From NCBI GenBank assembly GCA_017084465.1, contig CP070896.1:2857501-2921500 (forward strand): a stretch of 64,000 nucleotides of DNA, given 5' to 3'. This DNA comes from Lacrimispora xylanisolvens (GTDB lineage Bacteria; Bacillota; Clostridia; Lachnospirales; Lachnospiraceae). Each line of letters opens with the position of its first letter. Within the stretch, counting starts at the first letter, position 1. The position numbers and the translations under genes were made by a program. This document shows, one piece after another, positions 21,537-30,909 of this stretch. The notes below the pieces were generated by a model, which was given only the letters and a program-made list of their open reading frames with translations, ran no database searches and had not been told where the DNA came from.

Positions 21537-22526
21537 ATGCCAGGTTTCCACGATATTATCGGTCATGAGAGAATCAAAGAACATTTGCAGAAGGCGATTG
21601 AATCAAATCATGTATCCCATGCATACATTCTCACTGGAGAAGCGGGAATGGGAAGAAAATCTCTGGCTAACGCATTTGCCATGACTTTGCTGTGTGAAAA
21701 AGGTATGAGCGAACCGTGTATGCAGTGTCATGCCTGCAAACAGGTTATGAGCGGGAATCACCCGGATCTTATTTTTGTCACACATGAAAAAACAGCAGGT
21801 ATCGGTGTAGATGACATCCGAGGTCAGATACAGGATACGATTATGATTCGGCCTTACAGCAGTTACTATAAAATATATATCGTTGATGAGGCGGAAAAGA
21901 TGACGGTTCAGGCGCAGAATGCTCTTTTAAAGACCATTGAGGAACCTCCGTCTTATGCAGTTATTATGCTTCTTACTACCAACCAGGAAGCATTTTTGCC
22001 CACAATCCTCTCCAGGTGCGTGCAGCTAAAATTAAAGCCGTTAAAGGATTCTGTTGTTACTTCTTATCTGACAGGATCTATGGGAATTAGTGAGAGCAGG
22101 GCGGAAGTATACGGAGCATTTGCCAGGGGTAATTTGGGACGTGCCATTCATCTCGCTGCGTCAGAAGAATTTCAGGCGCTGTATATGGAGTTAATCCATA
22201 TGCTGAAGCACTTAAAAGAGATGGATATCATGGAACTCTTAAATTATATCAGGAAGCTGAAGGAACAGGATCCGGATTTATCTGACTGCCTGGACTTTAT
22301 GCAGCTGTGGTATCGGGATGTTTTAATGTTTAAAGTAACACAGGATATCAATCTTCTTGTTTTTAAAGAAGAATTTAATACAATGAAGGAAATGAGCGCT
22401 GCCAGCTCTTATGAGGGAATTGAGCTGATCCTACAGGCCATAGATAAGGCAAGGGTTCGTTTAAATGCCAATGTAAATATGGAACTGGCGATGGAGCTTA
22501 TGCTGCTTGTTATGAAGGAGAATTGA
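21537..22526 (+). CDS. holB: DNA polymerase III subunit delta'
   Basis: A 329-residue clamp-loader subunit that helps place the sliding clamp on primed DNA. Walker A is GEAGMGRKS (residues 34-42). The zinc module is formed by Cys53, Cys61, Cys64 and Cys67. KMTVQAQNALLKTIEEPP is the conserved switch region before sensor 1. The ATG at 21537 has gggaggt in front. It starts the holB-ricT-trmN6-rsmI block, a conserved Firmicute arrangement. Confidence 0.95.
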   Translation: MPGFHDIIGHERIKEHLQKAIESNHVSHAYILTGEAGMGRKSLANAFAMTLLCEKGMSEPCMQCHACKQVMSGNHPDLIFVTHEKTAGIGVDDIRGQIQDTIMIRPYSSYYKIYIVDEAEKMTVQAQNALLKTIEEPPSYAVIMLLTTNQEAFLPTILSRCVQLKLKPLKDSVVTSYLTGSMGISESRAEVYGAFARGNLGRAIHLAASEEFQALYMELIHMLKHLKEMDIMELLNYIRKLKEQDPDLSDCLDFMQLWYRDVLMFKVTQDINLLVFKEEFNTMKEMSAASSYEGIELILQAIDKARVRLNANVNMELAMELMLLVMKEN

Positions 22527-22529
22527 TTG

Positions 22530-23438
22530 ATGATAAAAGTTATTGGCGTCAGATTCCGGAATGCAGGAAAAATCTATTACTTTGATCCTGTAAATCTGGA
22601 GGTTAAGGCTGGGGATCATGTAATAGTAGAGACAGCAAGAGGTATTGAGTATGGTTACGTTGTACTTGGAGCCCGTGAAGTGGAAGATGAGAAGGTGGTT
22701 CAGCCTTTAAAATCAGTGATCCGTATGGCTACCAAGGCAGATGATGAAGTAGAGAAAAAGAATCATGAGAAGGAAAAGGAAGCATTTAAGATCTGCAAGG
22801 AAAAGATTAAAAAGCATGGTCTTTTGATGAAGCTGATTGATGCGGAATATACCTTTGATAACAATAAGGTGCTGTTTTATTTTACGGCAGATGGAAGAAT
22901 TGATTTCAGGGAGCTGGTTAAGGATCTGGCTTCTGTTTTTAAAACGAGGATTGAGCTGCGCCAGGTAGGTGTCAGGGATGAGACTAAGATTGTGGGAGGT
23001 GTTGGTATCTGCGGCAGAACGCTGTGCTGCCACTCTTATCTTTCTGAGTTTATACCAGTTTCTATTAAGATGGCCAAGGAGCAGAACCTTTCACTTAATC
23101 CAACCAAGATTTCCGGAGTGTGCGGAAGGCTTATGTGCTGCCTGAAGAATGAAGAAGAAACCTACGAAGAGCTTAACAGCAAACTTCCTGGTGTGGGTGA
23201 TTTTGTGACCACAGATGACGGTTTAAAGGGAGAGGTTCACTCAGTCAGTGTTCTTAGGCAGTTAGTTAAGGTCGTGGTTACCATTAAGGATGAAAAGGAA
23301 ATCAGAGAATACAAGGTGGAACAGTTAAGGTTTAAGCCCAGACGCCGCAGGGAAAAGACCCAGGTGACGGATGAGGAGTTAAAGGCTTTGGAAGCTCTGG
23401 AAAGGAAAGAGGGAAAATCCAAGTTAGATGACAATTAA
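22530..23438 (+). CDS. ricT: PSP1 domain regulatory protein RicT (YaaT)
   Basis: 302 residues with a PSP1 domain. In Bacillus, RicT forms an iron-sulfur complex with RicA and RicF that supports RNase Y processing and phosphorelay control. The conserved Cys cluster is visible as GGVGICGRTLCCHSYLS and GVCGRLMCCLKNE. The ATG at 22530 follows aaggag by 9 nt and is preferred over the TTG one codon upstream. It lies 3 nt after holB, and its end overlaps the next gene by 11 nt. Confidence 0.94.
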   Translation: MIKVIGVRFRNAGKIYYFDPVNLEVKAGDHVIVETARGIEYGYVVLGAREVEDEKVVQPLKSVIRMATKADDEVEKKNHEKEKEAFKICKEKIKKHGLLMKLIDAEYTFDNNKVLFYFTADGRIDFRELVKDLASVFKTRIELRQVGVRDETKIVGGVGICGRTLCCHSYLSEFIPVSIKMAKEQNLSLNPTKISGVCGRLMCCLKNEEETYEELNSKLPGVGDFVTTDDGLKGEVHSVSVLRQLVKVVVTIKDEKEIREYKVEQLRFKPRRRREKTQVTDEELKALEALERKEGKSKLDDN

Positions 23439-24165
23439 ACTGAAAGACAATGAACGGATTGATGACCTGCAGCGCAATGGTTATCAGATCATACAAAACC
23501 GGGACGGCTTCTGTTTTGGAATGGATGCCGTTCTGCTTTCCGGATTTGCAAAGGTTAAGCCAGAAGAAAAGGCAATTGATCTTGGAACCGGAACGGGTAT
23601 TATACCCATACTTTTGGAAGCGAAGAATGAGGGCCTTCATTATACAGGGCTTGAAATCCAGGAGGAAGTGGCTGATATGGCTGCCAGAAGCGTGGCGCTG
23701 AATCATCTTGAGGATAAAATAACCATTGTCAGAGGAGATATAAAGGAAGCCAGCCGTTTGTTTGGTGCGGCTTCTTTTGATGTGGTGACATCCAATCCGC
23801 CTTATATGAATGACGCCCATGGTCTTAAGAACCCGGATCTGCCAAAGGCAATATCCCGTCACGAGGTATTGTGTACATTAGAGGATGTGGCAAGGGAAGC
23901 GGCCAGGCTTCTTCGTCCAGGCGGACGGTTTTATCTGGTTCACAGACCCCACAGACTAATTGAAATTATAACTGCATTAAAGAGTGTGGGTATGGAACCC
24001 AAGCGAATGAAGATGGTACATCCCTTTGCTGATAAGGAAGCAAATATGGTTCTTATCGAAGCAGTCAGAGGCGGAAGGTCCATGATTAAGGTGGAGGCCC
24101 CTGTGATTGTGTATAAGGAACCAGGTGTGTATACGGATGAGATCTATACCATTTACGGATACTGA
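23428..24165 (+). CDS. trmN6: tRNA1(Val) adenine-37 N6-methyltransferase, TrmN6/YabB family
   Basis: A 245-residue SAM-dependent methyltransferase. The SAM site is IDLGTGTGIIPILLE, and the catalytic motif is NPPY in DVVTSNPPYMND, as for N6-adenine methylation. FCFGMDAVLLSGF near the N-terminus is typical of the family. It overlaps ricT by 11 nt and precedes rsmI, which matches the yabB-yabC order in Bacillus. Confidence 0.92.
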   Translation: MTIKLKDNERIDDLQRNGYQIIQNRDGFCFGMDAVLLSGFAKVKPEEKAIDLGTGTGIIPILLEAKNEGLHYTGLEIQEEVADMAARSVALNHLEDKITIVRGDIKEASRLFGAASFDVVTSNPPYMNDAHGLKNPDLPKAISRHEVLCTLEDVAREAARLLRPGGRFYLVHRPHRLIEIITALKSVGMEPKRMKMVHPFADKEANMVLIEAVRGGRSMIKVEAPVIVYKEPGVYTDEIYTIYGY

Positions 24166-24211
24166 TCTTAACTGGGAATGAAAGAAAAGGAATTTTAGCG
24201 GGAGAAGGAAA

Positions 24212-25067
24212 ATGAACGAGAAAAGGTAAATTGTATTTGTGCGCCACTCCCATCGGTAATCTTGATGACATTACCCTCCGGGTGTTAAATACGCTGAAGG
24301 AAGCGGATTTAATTGCGGCAGAGGATACCCGTCACAGCATTAAGCTTCTGAATCATTTTGATATCAAGACGCCTATGACCAGCTACCACGAGTACAATAA
24401 GGTAGAAAAGGCAGTTTATCTGGTAGAGCAGATGAAGCAGGGAGTTATGGTTGCTCTGATTACAGATGCGGGAACACCGGGGATCTCCGATCCTGGTGAG
24501 GAACTGGTGAAACAGTGTTATGAGGCAGGCGTAGAGGTAACTTCACTACCGGGGCCTGCAGCCTGTATCACAGCGCTGACCCTTTCCGGACTGGGAACCA
24601 GGAGATTCTGTTTTGAAGCGTTCCTTCCTTCCGATAAAAAGGAAAAGCAGTGGATTTTAAATGAGTTAAAGAATGAGACAAGAACCATAATTCTCTATGA
24701 GGCTCCCCACCGTCTTGTCAAGACTCTGGAAGAGCTTTATGAAGCATTAGGGGAACGTAGAATTACTATCTGCCGGGAATTGACAAAACGGTATGAGACT
24801 GCATTTCGTACAACATTTACCCAGGCACTCAGTACTTACCGCAATGAGGATCCAAAGGGAGAATGCGTCATCGTAGTGGAAGGTAAGAGCTTCGATGAAA
24901 TTCGTATGGAGCAGACAAAAGCGTTTGAGGAGCTTTCTATTGAAGATCACATGGCACGCTACGAAAGCCAGGGAATGGATAAAAAGGAAGCTATGCGCAT
25001 GGTTGCGAAGGACCGTGGAATCAGCAAAAGAGAGGTTTATCAGTATCTGTTAAACCGGGAAATATAA
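24212..25067 (+). CDS. rsmI: 16S rRNA (cytidine-1402 2'-O) methyltransferase (probable frameshift at start)
   Basis: A tetrapyrrole-methylase-fold enzyme of about 284 residues that methylates C1402 in the decoding centre. Motifs are LCATPIGNLDDITLR, AAEDTRHS and DAGTPGISDPGE. A continuous frame begins only at TTG 24231, but the ATG at 24212 has a good site (gggagaagg). Removing one A from the run at 24220-24223 joins it in frame as MNEKGKLYLCATPIGN, the family start. I therefore give 24212 as the real start; 24231 is the fallback. Confidence 0.9.
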
Positions 25068-25075
25068 AAAATATC

Positions 25076-25104
25076 TTGACAACAGGCGTTTATTCTAATA
25101 ATAT
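25076..25104 (+). promoter_or_regulatory. fabH: Promoter of the fatty acid synthesis operon
   Basis: TTGACA (25076-25081) and TAATAT (25099-25104) are separated by exactly 17 nt, a near-ideal sigma-A promoter. It starts 8 nt after the rsmI stop. The expected transcription start falls inside the adjacent palindrome. Confidence 0.85.
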
Positions 25105-25123
25105 TAGTTTGAGATTCAAACTA
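25105..25123 (+). promoter_or_regulatory. FabT-like operator 1
   Basis: A perfect palindrome of two 8-nt arms around GAT: TAGTTTGA and TCAAACTA. It matches the TTTGA-N3-TCAAA pattern of FabT, the MarR-family repressor of fab genes in streptococci and lactococci. It abuts the -10 box and covers the likely start point, where a repressor would block initiation. The regulator identity is inferred. Confidence 0.75.
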
Positions 25124-25212
25124 TTTGAAATATAAAACAATCCAACGAGGCATGATTTCTTTTCAGTCCGGGAATTACCAGAATGGAACAGAAACATGAA
25201 TGGGGGAAATAT

Positions 25213-26178
25213 ATGACAACAAAAATAATTGGAACAGGGTCTGCAGTTCCGGACCAGGTGGTGACCAATGACGATCTGGCTAAGATCGTGGATACCAGTG
25301 ATGAATGGATCCAGTCAAGGACTGGTATCAGGGAACGGCGGATTGCTGTTGCCCAGTCTGGAACCACGGATCTGGCTATAAAGGCTGCTATGGCCGCTCT
25401 GAAGGATTCGGGTGTATCTGCTGATGAACTGGACATTATTGTTTTGGCTACTTCATCTCCTGACCGCTGTTTTCCAAGCGGAGCCTGTGAAGTACAGGCG
25501 GCAATCGGAGCTCACAGGGCAATTGCTTTTGATTTAAGCGCTGCATGCTCTGGTTTTGTCTATGGCTTCCATACAATCTCCGCATTTTTTCAGGCAGGTA
25601 TCTATAAAACAGGTCTGATTATCGGAGCCGATACGTTAAGCAAGTTAATTGACTGGAAAGACAGAGGAACCTGCGTACTTTTTGGAGATGGTGCTGGAGC
25701 TGCGGTAGTCCGGTCCCAGGATAAAGGAACGTTTTACATGACCATGGGTGCTGATGGCACAAGAGGAAGTGCACTGGACTGTGTATCACGGACCACAGGT
25801 AATTTTCTCACTGGCCAGGAACCGGAAACAGGCTATATGACCATGGATGGCCAGGAGGTATTCAGGTTTGCAGTTAAAACTGTTCCGGAAGCAATCTCAG
25901 AGGTGCTTTCAGAGAGCGGAACGGATATAAGTGAAATTAAGTATTTTATTCTGCATCAGGCGAATTACCGGATCTTTGAATCGATTGCAAAGAGACTGAA
26001 AGTGCCCATGGAGAAGTTTCCAACCAATTTAGAACGGTATGGAAACACATCGGGAGCATCGATTCCGATTTTATTAGATGAATTAAACAAAGCCGGAAAG
26101 CTGCAGCAGGGAGATAAGATTGTACTTGCCGGTTTTGGAGCAGGTCTTACCTGGGGAGCCACTCTTATGGAGTGGTAA
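25213..26178 (+). CDS. fabH: 3-oxoacyl-ACP synthase III
   Basis: A 321-residue enzyme that starts fatty acid synthesis by condensing acetyl-CoA (or a branched primer) with malonyl-ACP. The catalytic triad is Cys112 (SAACSGF), His248 (ILHQANYRIF) and Asn278 (ERYGNTSGA). The ATG at 25213 follows tgggggaaa and is preferred over an in-frame ATG 30 nt upstream. First gene of the fab operon, behind a promoter and operator. Confidence 0.96.
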   Translation: MTTKIIGTGSAVPDQVVTNDDLAKIVDTSDEWIQSRTGIRERRIAVAQSGTTDLAIKAAMAALKDSGVSADELDIIVLATSSPDRCFPSGACEVQAAIGAHRAIAFDLSAACSGFVYGFHTISAFFQAGIYKTGLIIGADTLSKLIDWKDRGTCVLFGDGAGAAVVRSQDKGTFYMTMGADGTRGSALDCVSRTTGNFLTGQEPETGYMTMDGQEVFRFAVKTVPEAISEVLSESGTDISEIKYFILHQANYRIFESIAKRLKVPMEKFPTNLERYGNTSGASIPILLDELNKAGKLQQGDKIVLAGFGAGLTWGATLMEW

Positions 26179-26191
26179 ATAATGGATCTAA

Positions 26192-26210
26192 TACTTTGAA
26201 ATTCAAAGTA
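26192..26210 (+). promoter_or_regulatory. FabT-like operator 2
   Basis: A second perfect palindrome with the same geometry: TACTTTGA and TCAAAGTA around AAT. It lies in the fabH-acpP gap, 46 nt before the acpP ATG. It shares the TTTGA-N3-TCAAA core with operator 1. I see no convincing promoter beside it, so it may act on an internal start or as a roadblock. Confidence 0.7.
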
Positions 26211-26255
26211 CTAGCATATAAAAATGATTAAGAGGAAGCAAAAGGAGATTAGAAG

Positions 26256-26489
26256 ATGTTAGAGAAAATGCAGGAAATTATAGCAGAGCAGTTAAATGTG
26301 GATGCAGCAATCGTAAAACCGGAATCCTCTTTTAAAGAGGACTTAGGGGCAGACTCCCTTGATTTATTTGAACTGGTTATGGCTCTTGAAGATGAATACT
26401 CAGTTGAGATTCCATCCGAAGATTTAGAGAAATTAACAACCGTTTCACAGGTTATGGACTATTTAAAAGCAAAGGGCGTGGAAGCGTAA
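26256..26489 (+). CDS. acpP: Acyl carrier protein
   Basis: A 77-residue acidic carrier protein. The 4'-phosphopantetheine is attached to Ser34 in [10 protein letters not shown]. It carries growing acyl chains for the Fab enzymes around it. The ATG follows aaggaga. Its TAA overlaps the fabK ATG by one base (taatg), which indicates coupled translation. Confidence 0.97.
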   Translation: MLEKMQEIIAEQLNVDAAIVKPESSFKEDLGADSLDLFELVMALEDEYSVEIPSEDLEKLTTVSQVMDYLKAKGVEA

Positions 26490-27414
26490 TGAATACCAGA
26501 ATCCCCCCAACTTTTGGGAATTGAATATCCCATCATACAGGGCGGCATGGCATGGGTTGCAGAACATCATCTTGCAGCAGCCGTGTCGGAAGCTGGTGGC
26601 CTTGGACTGATTGGCGGAGCCAATGCACCGGGTGAAGTGGTGCGTGAGGAAATCCGTAAAGCAAAAAAGCTGACCAACAAGCCAATCGGTGTCAATGTCA
26701 TGCTTTTAAGCCCTCATGCTGATGATGTGGCAAAAGTAATCGTTGAGGAAGGCATTAAGGTGGTAACCACCGGAGCCGGTAATCCTGAGAAATATATGGA
26801 GATGTGGAAGGCAGCAGGAATTAAGGTAATTCCGGTTGTTGCTTCCGTAGCACTTGCAAAGAGAATGGAGCGCTATGGTGCGGATGCAGTAGTAGCGGAA
26901 GGATGCGAGTCCGGCGGACATATTGGAGAGCAGACCACCATGACTTTGGTTCCCCAGGTGGCAGACGCAGTTTCCATACCTGTGATAGCAGCAGGGGGGA
27001 ATTGGTGATGGCAGAGGAATTGCAGCAGCATTTATGCTTGGTGCAGAGGCTGTCCAGATCGGAACCAGATTTGTGGTTTCCAAAGAATCCATTGTACATG
27101 ACAATTACAAACAGAGAATTATAAAAGCAAAGGATATTGATTCCGCAGTAACAGGACGTTCACACGGCCATCCGGTAAGATCTTTAAGAAATCAGATGAC
27201 CAGAGAGTATACGAAACTGGAAGAGGAAGGAAAATCCTTTGAAGAATTGGAATACTTAACCCTTGGAACCCTTCGTAATGCGGTTTTAGAGGGAGATGTT
27301 ATCAACGGCACGGTTATGGCCGGACAGATTGCAGGTATGATCAGTAAGGAACAGACCTGTAAGGAAATGATTGAAGAAATGATGGAGCAGGCCGGGAAAC
27401 TTCTTGGCCGTTAA
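26489..27414 (+). CDS. fabK: Enoyl-ACP reductase II, FMN-dependent (two frameshifts)
   Basis: About 307 residues, a TIM-barrel flavoprotein that reduces enoyl-ACP with NAD(P)H; it replaces FabI in this operon. Motifs are [34 protein letters not shown] and [13 protein letters not shown]. The C6 run at 26503-26508 and the G6 run at 26994-26999 each carry one base too many. Correction gives [14 protein letters not shown] and [15 protein letters not shown]. The operon position between acpP and fabD and the internal position separate it from the nitronate monooxygenase relatives. Confidence 0.93.
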
Positions 27415-27430
27415 AGAGGAGTTTATGACT

Positions 27431-28348
27431 ATGAGCAAGATCGCATTTATTTTCCCAGGCCAGGGCGCACAGTACTGCGGTATGGGCCAGGATTTTTATG
27501 AGCAGACAGCAACTGGAAAAGAAATTTTTGATATGGCTTCCGGACTTTTAGGTTTTTCCCTGCCGGAACTCTGCTTTGAGAAGAATGACCGTCTGGATAT
27601 TACAGAATATACACAGGCAGCCATGGTGACCACAGGGATTGCCATGATGAGGGTGCTGGAAGAAAAAACAGGAATCAGACCGGATGTGACGGCTGGTTTA
27701 AGCCTGGGAGAATATTGCGCGCTTGCAGCAGCAGGAGTCATGAGTGACAGGGATGCAATCTTAACTGTCAGACAGAGAGGAATTCTTATGCAGGAAGCAG
27801 TTCCTGCCGGTCTGGGAGCAATGGCAGCCATTCTTTCTTTGGATGCAGCTAAAATTGAAGAGGTCTTAAGCCAGATCGAAGGAGTTCAGATTGCAAATTA
27901 TAACTGTCCTGGTCAGATTGTTATATCAGGTAAAAAAGAAGCTGTTGAGGAAGCCGGTGAGAAGCTTCTGGCAGCAGGAGCAAAGAGAGTCATTGGCTTA
28001 AATGTAAGCGGACCGTTCCACTCAGCCATGCTGACGCAGGCAGGTGAAAAACTTGGTGCCGTGCTTGAGAATATAGAGATTCATAAACCTGTAATTCCCT
28101 ATGTAGCAAATGTGACAGCCCAGTATGTGACAGAGGCAGATGAAGTTAAGCCTTTACTGATCCGACAGGTATCTTCTTCCGTGCGTTTCCAGCAAAGTGT
28201 GGAGGCCATGTTAAAAGACGGAGTGGATACATTTATAGAAATAGGACCAGGAAAAACACTGGCAGGGTTTATTAAGAAGATAACGAGAGATGCGAAAGTC
28301 TTTAATATAGAAAAACTGGAAGATATAGATAAGTTAACGGAAATTTAA
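27431..28348 (+). CDS. fabD: Malonyl-CoA:ACP transacylase
   Basis: A 305-residue acyltransferase that loads malonate onto ACP. Motifs are FPGQGAQ (residues 8-14), the nucleophile Ser91 in GLSLGEY, and the catalytic His in SGPFHSAM. An ATG two codons upstream is possible, but the one at 27431 has aaagaggag at 9 nt and directly precedes the conserved SKIAFIFPGQG start. The frame is intact. Confidence 0.95.
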   Translation: MSKIAFIFPGQGAQYCGMGQDFYEQTATGKEIFDMASGLLGFSLPELCFEKNDRLDITEYTQAAMVTTGIAMMRVLEEKTGIRPDVTAGLSLGEYCALAAAGVMSDRDAILTVRQRGILMQEAVPAGLGAMAAILSLDAAKIEEVLSQIEGVQIANYNCPGQIVISGKKEAVEEAGEKLLAAGAKRVIGLNVSGPFHSAMLTQAGEKLGAVLENIEIHKPVIPYVANVTAQYVTEADEVKPLLIRQVSSSVRFQQSVEAMLKDGVDTFIEIGPGKTLAGFIKKITRDAKVFNIEKLEDIDKLTEI

Positions 28349-28364
28349 GGGGAGGTGACAGGAT

Positions 28365-29106
28365 ATGTTAGATGGTAAAATAGCGGTGGTCACTGGTGCC
28401 AGCAGAGGAATCGGAAGAGCAATCGCATTACGCCTGGGACTGGAAGGTGCCACTGTAATAGTCAATTATAATGGATCAGAAGAAAAAGCACTTCAGGTAG
28501 TAAAAGAGATTGAAGAAAAAGGCGGTAAAGCAGAGGCGATTGCCTGTAACGTATCGGATTATGAGGCTTCCGGAGTATTCCTTGAAGGAGTCATAAAGAA
28601 ATATGGGAAGCTGGATATTCTCATTAATAATGCGGGTATTACAAGAGATAATCTTCTTATGAAAATGTCGGAAGATGAGTTTGATGCAGTCATCAATACC
28701 AACTTAAAAGGGGGTATTTAACTGTATGAAGCATGTTTCCCGTCAGATGATTAAACAAAGAGGCGGCAGAATTATCAACATTTCGTCTGTATCCGGAATT
28801 CTTGGGAATGCAGGTCAGGCAAATTACTGCGCGGCAAAAGCAGGGGTCATCGGAATGACAAAATCATTTGCCAGAGAATCTGCCAGCAGAGGTATTACTG
28901 TAAATGCCATAGCACCTGGCTACATTCAGACAGATATGACAGATGTACTGTCTGATTCTGTAAAAGAGGCAAGTTTGGATCAGATTCCAATGAAACGTTT
29001 TGGAACGCCGGAAGATATTGCGGCAGCGGCTGTATTTCTTGCATCAGAGCCGGCTGGTTATATCACAGGTCAGGTCATCAGTGTAGATGGCGGAATGGCT
29101 ATGTAA
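28365..29106 (+). CDS. fabG: 3-oxoacyl-ACP reductase (one frameshift)
   Basis: A short-chain dehydrogenase of about 246 residues that reduces 3-oxoacyl-ACP with NADPH. The nucleotide motif is [10 protein letters not shown], the active site has Ser in NISSVSG, and YCAAKAG supplies Tyr and Lys. NNAGITRDN is conserved. The G5 run at 28710-28714 has one G too many; removing it gives [15 protein letters not shown]. It starts 16 nt after fabD with ggggaggtg in front. Confidence 0.95.
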
Positions 29107-29122
29107 AAAGGAGAAAAACGGT

Positions 29123-30359
29123 ATGAATAGAAGAGTGGTAGTAACTGGCATGGGAGCAATAACTCCTATTGGTAAGGATGTAGAAAGTTACTGGAACGGA
29201 CTGAAGGAAAAAAAGGTGGGAATCGCGCCTATCACTCAGTTTGATACAACAGAATATAAAGCTACACTGGCTGCAGAAGTTAAGGATTTTGATCCGAAGG
29301 AGTATATGGATCCAAAGGCGGCCAAACGAATGGAACGTTTTGCACAGTTTGCAGTTGCAGCTACAAAGGAAGCTCTTGAAATGTCAGGAATTGATATGGA
29401 AAAAGAAGATCCTTATCGCGTGGGCGTTAGTGTAGGTTCCGGGATTGGAAGCTTACAGGCCTTAGAGCGGGAACATAAAAAGTTATTAGAGAAAGGTCCG
29501 GGCAGAGTCAATCCCCTTTTGGTACCCATGATGATATCCAATATGGCAGCAGGAAATGTGGGGATTCAGTTCGGATTAAAGGGTAAGTGCATCAACGTGG
29601 TTACGGCCTGTGCTACGGGAACCCACTCCATCGGAGAGGCGTTCCGATCCATCCAGTATGGGGAAGTGGATGTGATGGTGGCAGGAGGTGCAGAAGCCAG
29701 CGTATCACCAATCGGTGTGGCCGGATTTACGGCTCTTACTGCACTTACTACTTCAGATGATCCGCTCCGTGCTTCCATCCCATTTGATAAGGACAGAAGC
29801 GGCTTTGTTATGGGTGAGGGTGCTGGCGTTGTGATATTGGAAGAACTGGAACACGCGCTTTCCAGAAATGCCGTTATCTACGGAGAAGTAGTTGGTTACG
29901 GGTCTACCTGTGATGCATACCATATTACCTCTCCTGCAGAGGACGGAAGCGGTGCTGCGAGAGCCATGACTGAGGCGATGAAAGATGCCGGTATTAAAGC
30001 GGAAGATCTTGATTATGTCAATGCTCATGGAACCAGCACCCATCACAACGACTTATTTGAAACTATGGCAATTAAAGCTGCTTTAGGCGATCATGCAAAA
30101 TGTAAGAATCAGTTCTACAAAATCCATGATTGGCCATCTTCTTGGCGCGGCAGGCGGTGTGGAGTTCATTGCCTGTGTGAAATCCATTCAGGATGGATTT
30201 ATTCATGCCACTGCCGGTCTGGAAGAAGAAGGCGAAGGTTGTGATCTAAACTATACAAAGGGTGAGGGCGTTTCCTGTGACGTAACTTATGCCATCAGTA
30301 ATTCCCTGGGCTTTGGTGGTCATAATGCCAGCATTCTTGTAAAGAAGTATGAACAGTAG
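29123..30359 (+). CDS. fabF: 3-oxoacyl-ACP synthase II (one frameshift)
   Basis: About 412 residues, the elongating condensing enzyme. The active-site Cys is in VTACATGTHS, with His in NAHGTSTHHND and a second His in KSMIGHLLGAAGG. The ATG at 29123 follows aaggag; an in-frame start 36 nt upstream overlaps fabG and is unlikely. The frame breaks in the A4 run at 30097-30100, either one A too many or two missing. The restored C-terminus ends ILVKKYEQ. Confidence 0.95.
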
Positions 30360-30371
30360 GAGGCAGTCATA

Positions 30372-30847
30372 ATGGAAATCAATGATGTGATCAGACTGAT
30401 GGAGGCCGTTTCTCAGCAGAGCCTCACCAGTTTTAAGCTGGAAGAGGGTGACTTTAAGTTATCCATTAAGAAAGAAAAAAACAGATGGTAATTGCGGCAG
30501 AAGGCGATTTTGTCCAGAGAAGTATGGAGATTCCTTCTTATGCCGTTTCCAATACGAAGGCTCCAGCGCTGGAGAGCGGAATAGATCAGGCTAAGACGGA
30601 AGCACTTGCTACTGATAATGTAGTATCTTCTCCCTTAGTAGGAACCTTTTACAACGCTTCTTCACCGGACAGCGCACCGTTTGTAAAAGCAGGAGATACG
30701 GTTAAGAAAGGCCAGACTCTTGGAATCATCGAAGCCATGAAGCTGATGAATGAGATTGAATGTGAATACGATGGTGTGGTAGAAGCCGTTCTGGTTGGAA
30801 ATGAAGATGTGGTGGAATACGGTCAGCCTCTGTTCCGTATCCGGTAG
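30372..30847 (+). CDS. accB: Acetyl-CoA carboxylase biotin carboxyl carrier protein (one frameshift)
   Basis: About 158 residues. The biotinyl Lys lies in the EAMKLMNEIE motif of a C-terminal lipoyl-like domain, behind a Ser/Ala-rich linker. The N-terminal part starts MEINDVIRLMEAVSQ, as in other BCCPs. The A7 run at 30475-30481 lacks one A; adding it gives SIKKEKKQMVIAAEGDF. It follows fabF by 12 nt and is succeeded by a hairpin with a short T-run. Confidence 0.94.
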
Positions 30848-30863
30848 ACGATTGTAAAATCTA

Positions 30864-30892
30864 AGAGAGGTCCAGGGTCGGACCTCTCTTTT
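30864..30892 (+). terminator. Terminator-like hairpin inside the fab operon
   Basis: A 10-bp perfect stem (agagaggtcc / ggacctctct) with a 6-nt loop and a short T-run sits between accB and fabZ. The downstream fabZ, accC and accDA genes need transcription, so this is probably a partial terminator or an mRNA-stability element. No clear promoter follows it. Confidence 0.6.
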
Positions 30893-30909
30893 GAACATAA
30901 GGAGATAGT

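Noticed and set aside
25183-25212. Upstream ATG of fabH
   Set aside because: The additional ten residues are not family-like, and the ATG at 25213 has the stronger ribosome site.
28365-29106. fabG as a pseudogene
   Set aside because: The only fault is one extra G in a G-run; all catalytic residues are present and the gene is essential.
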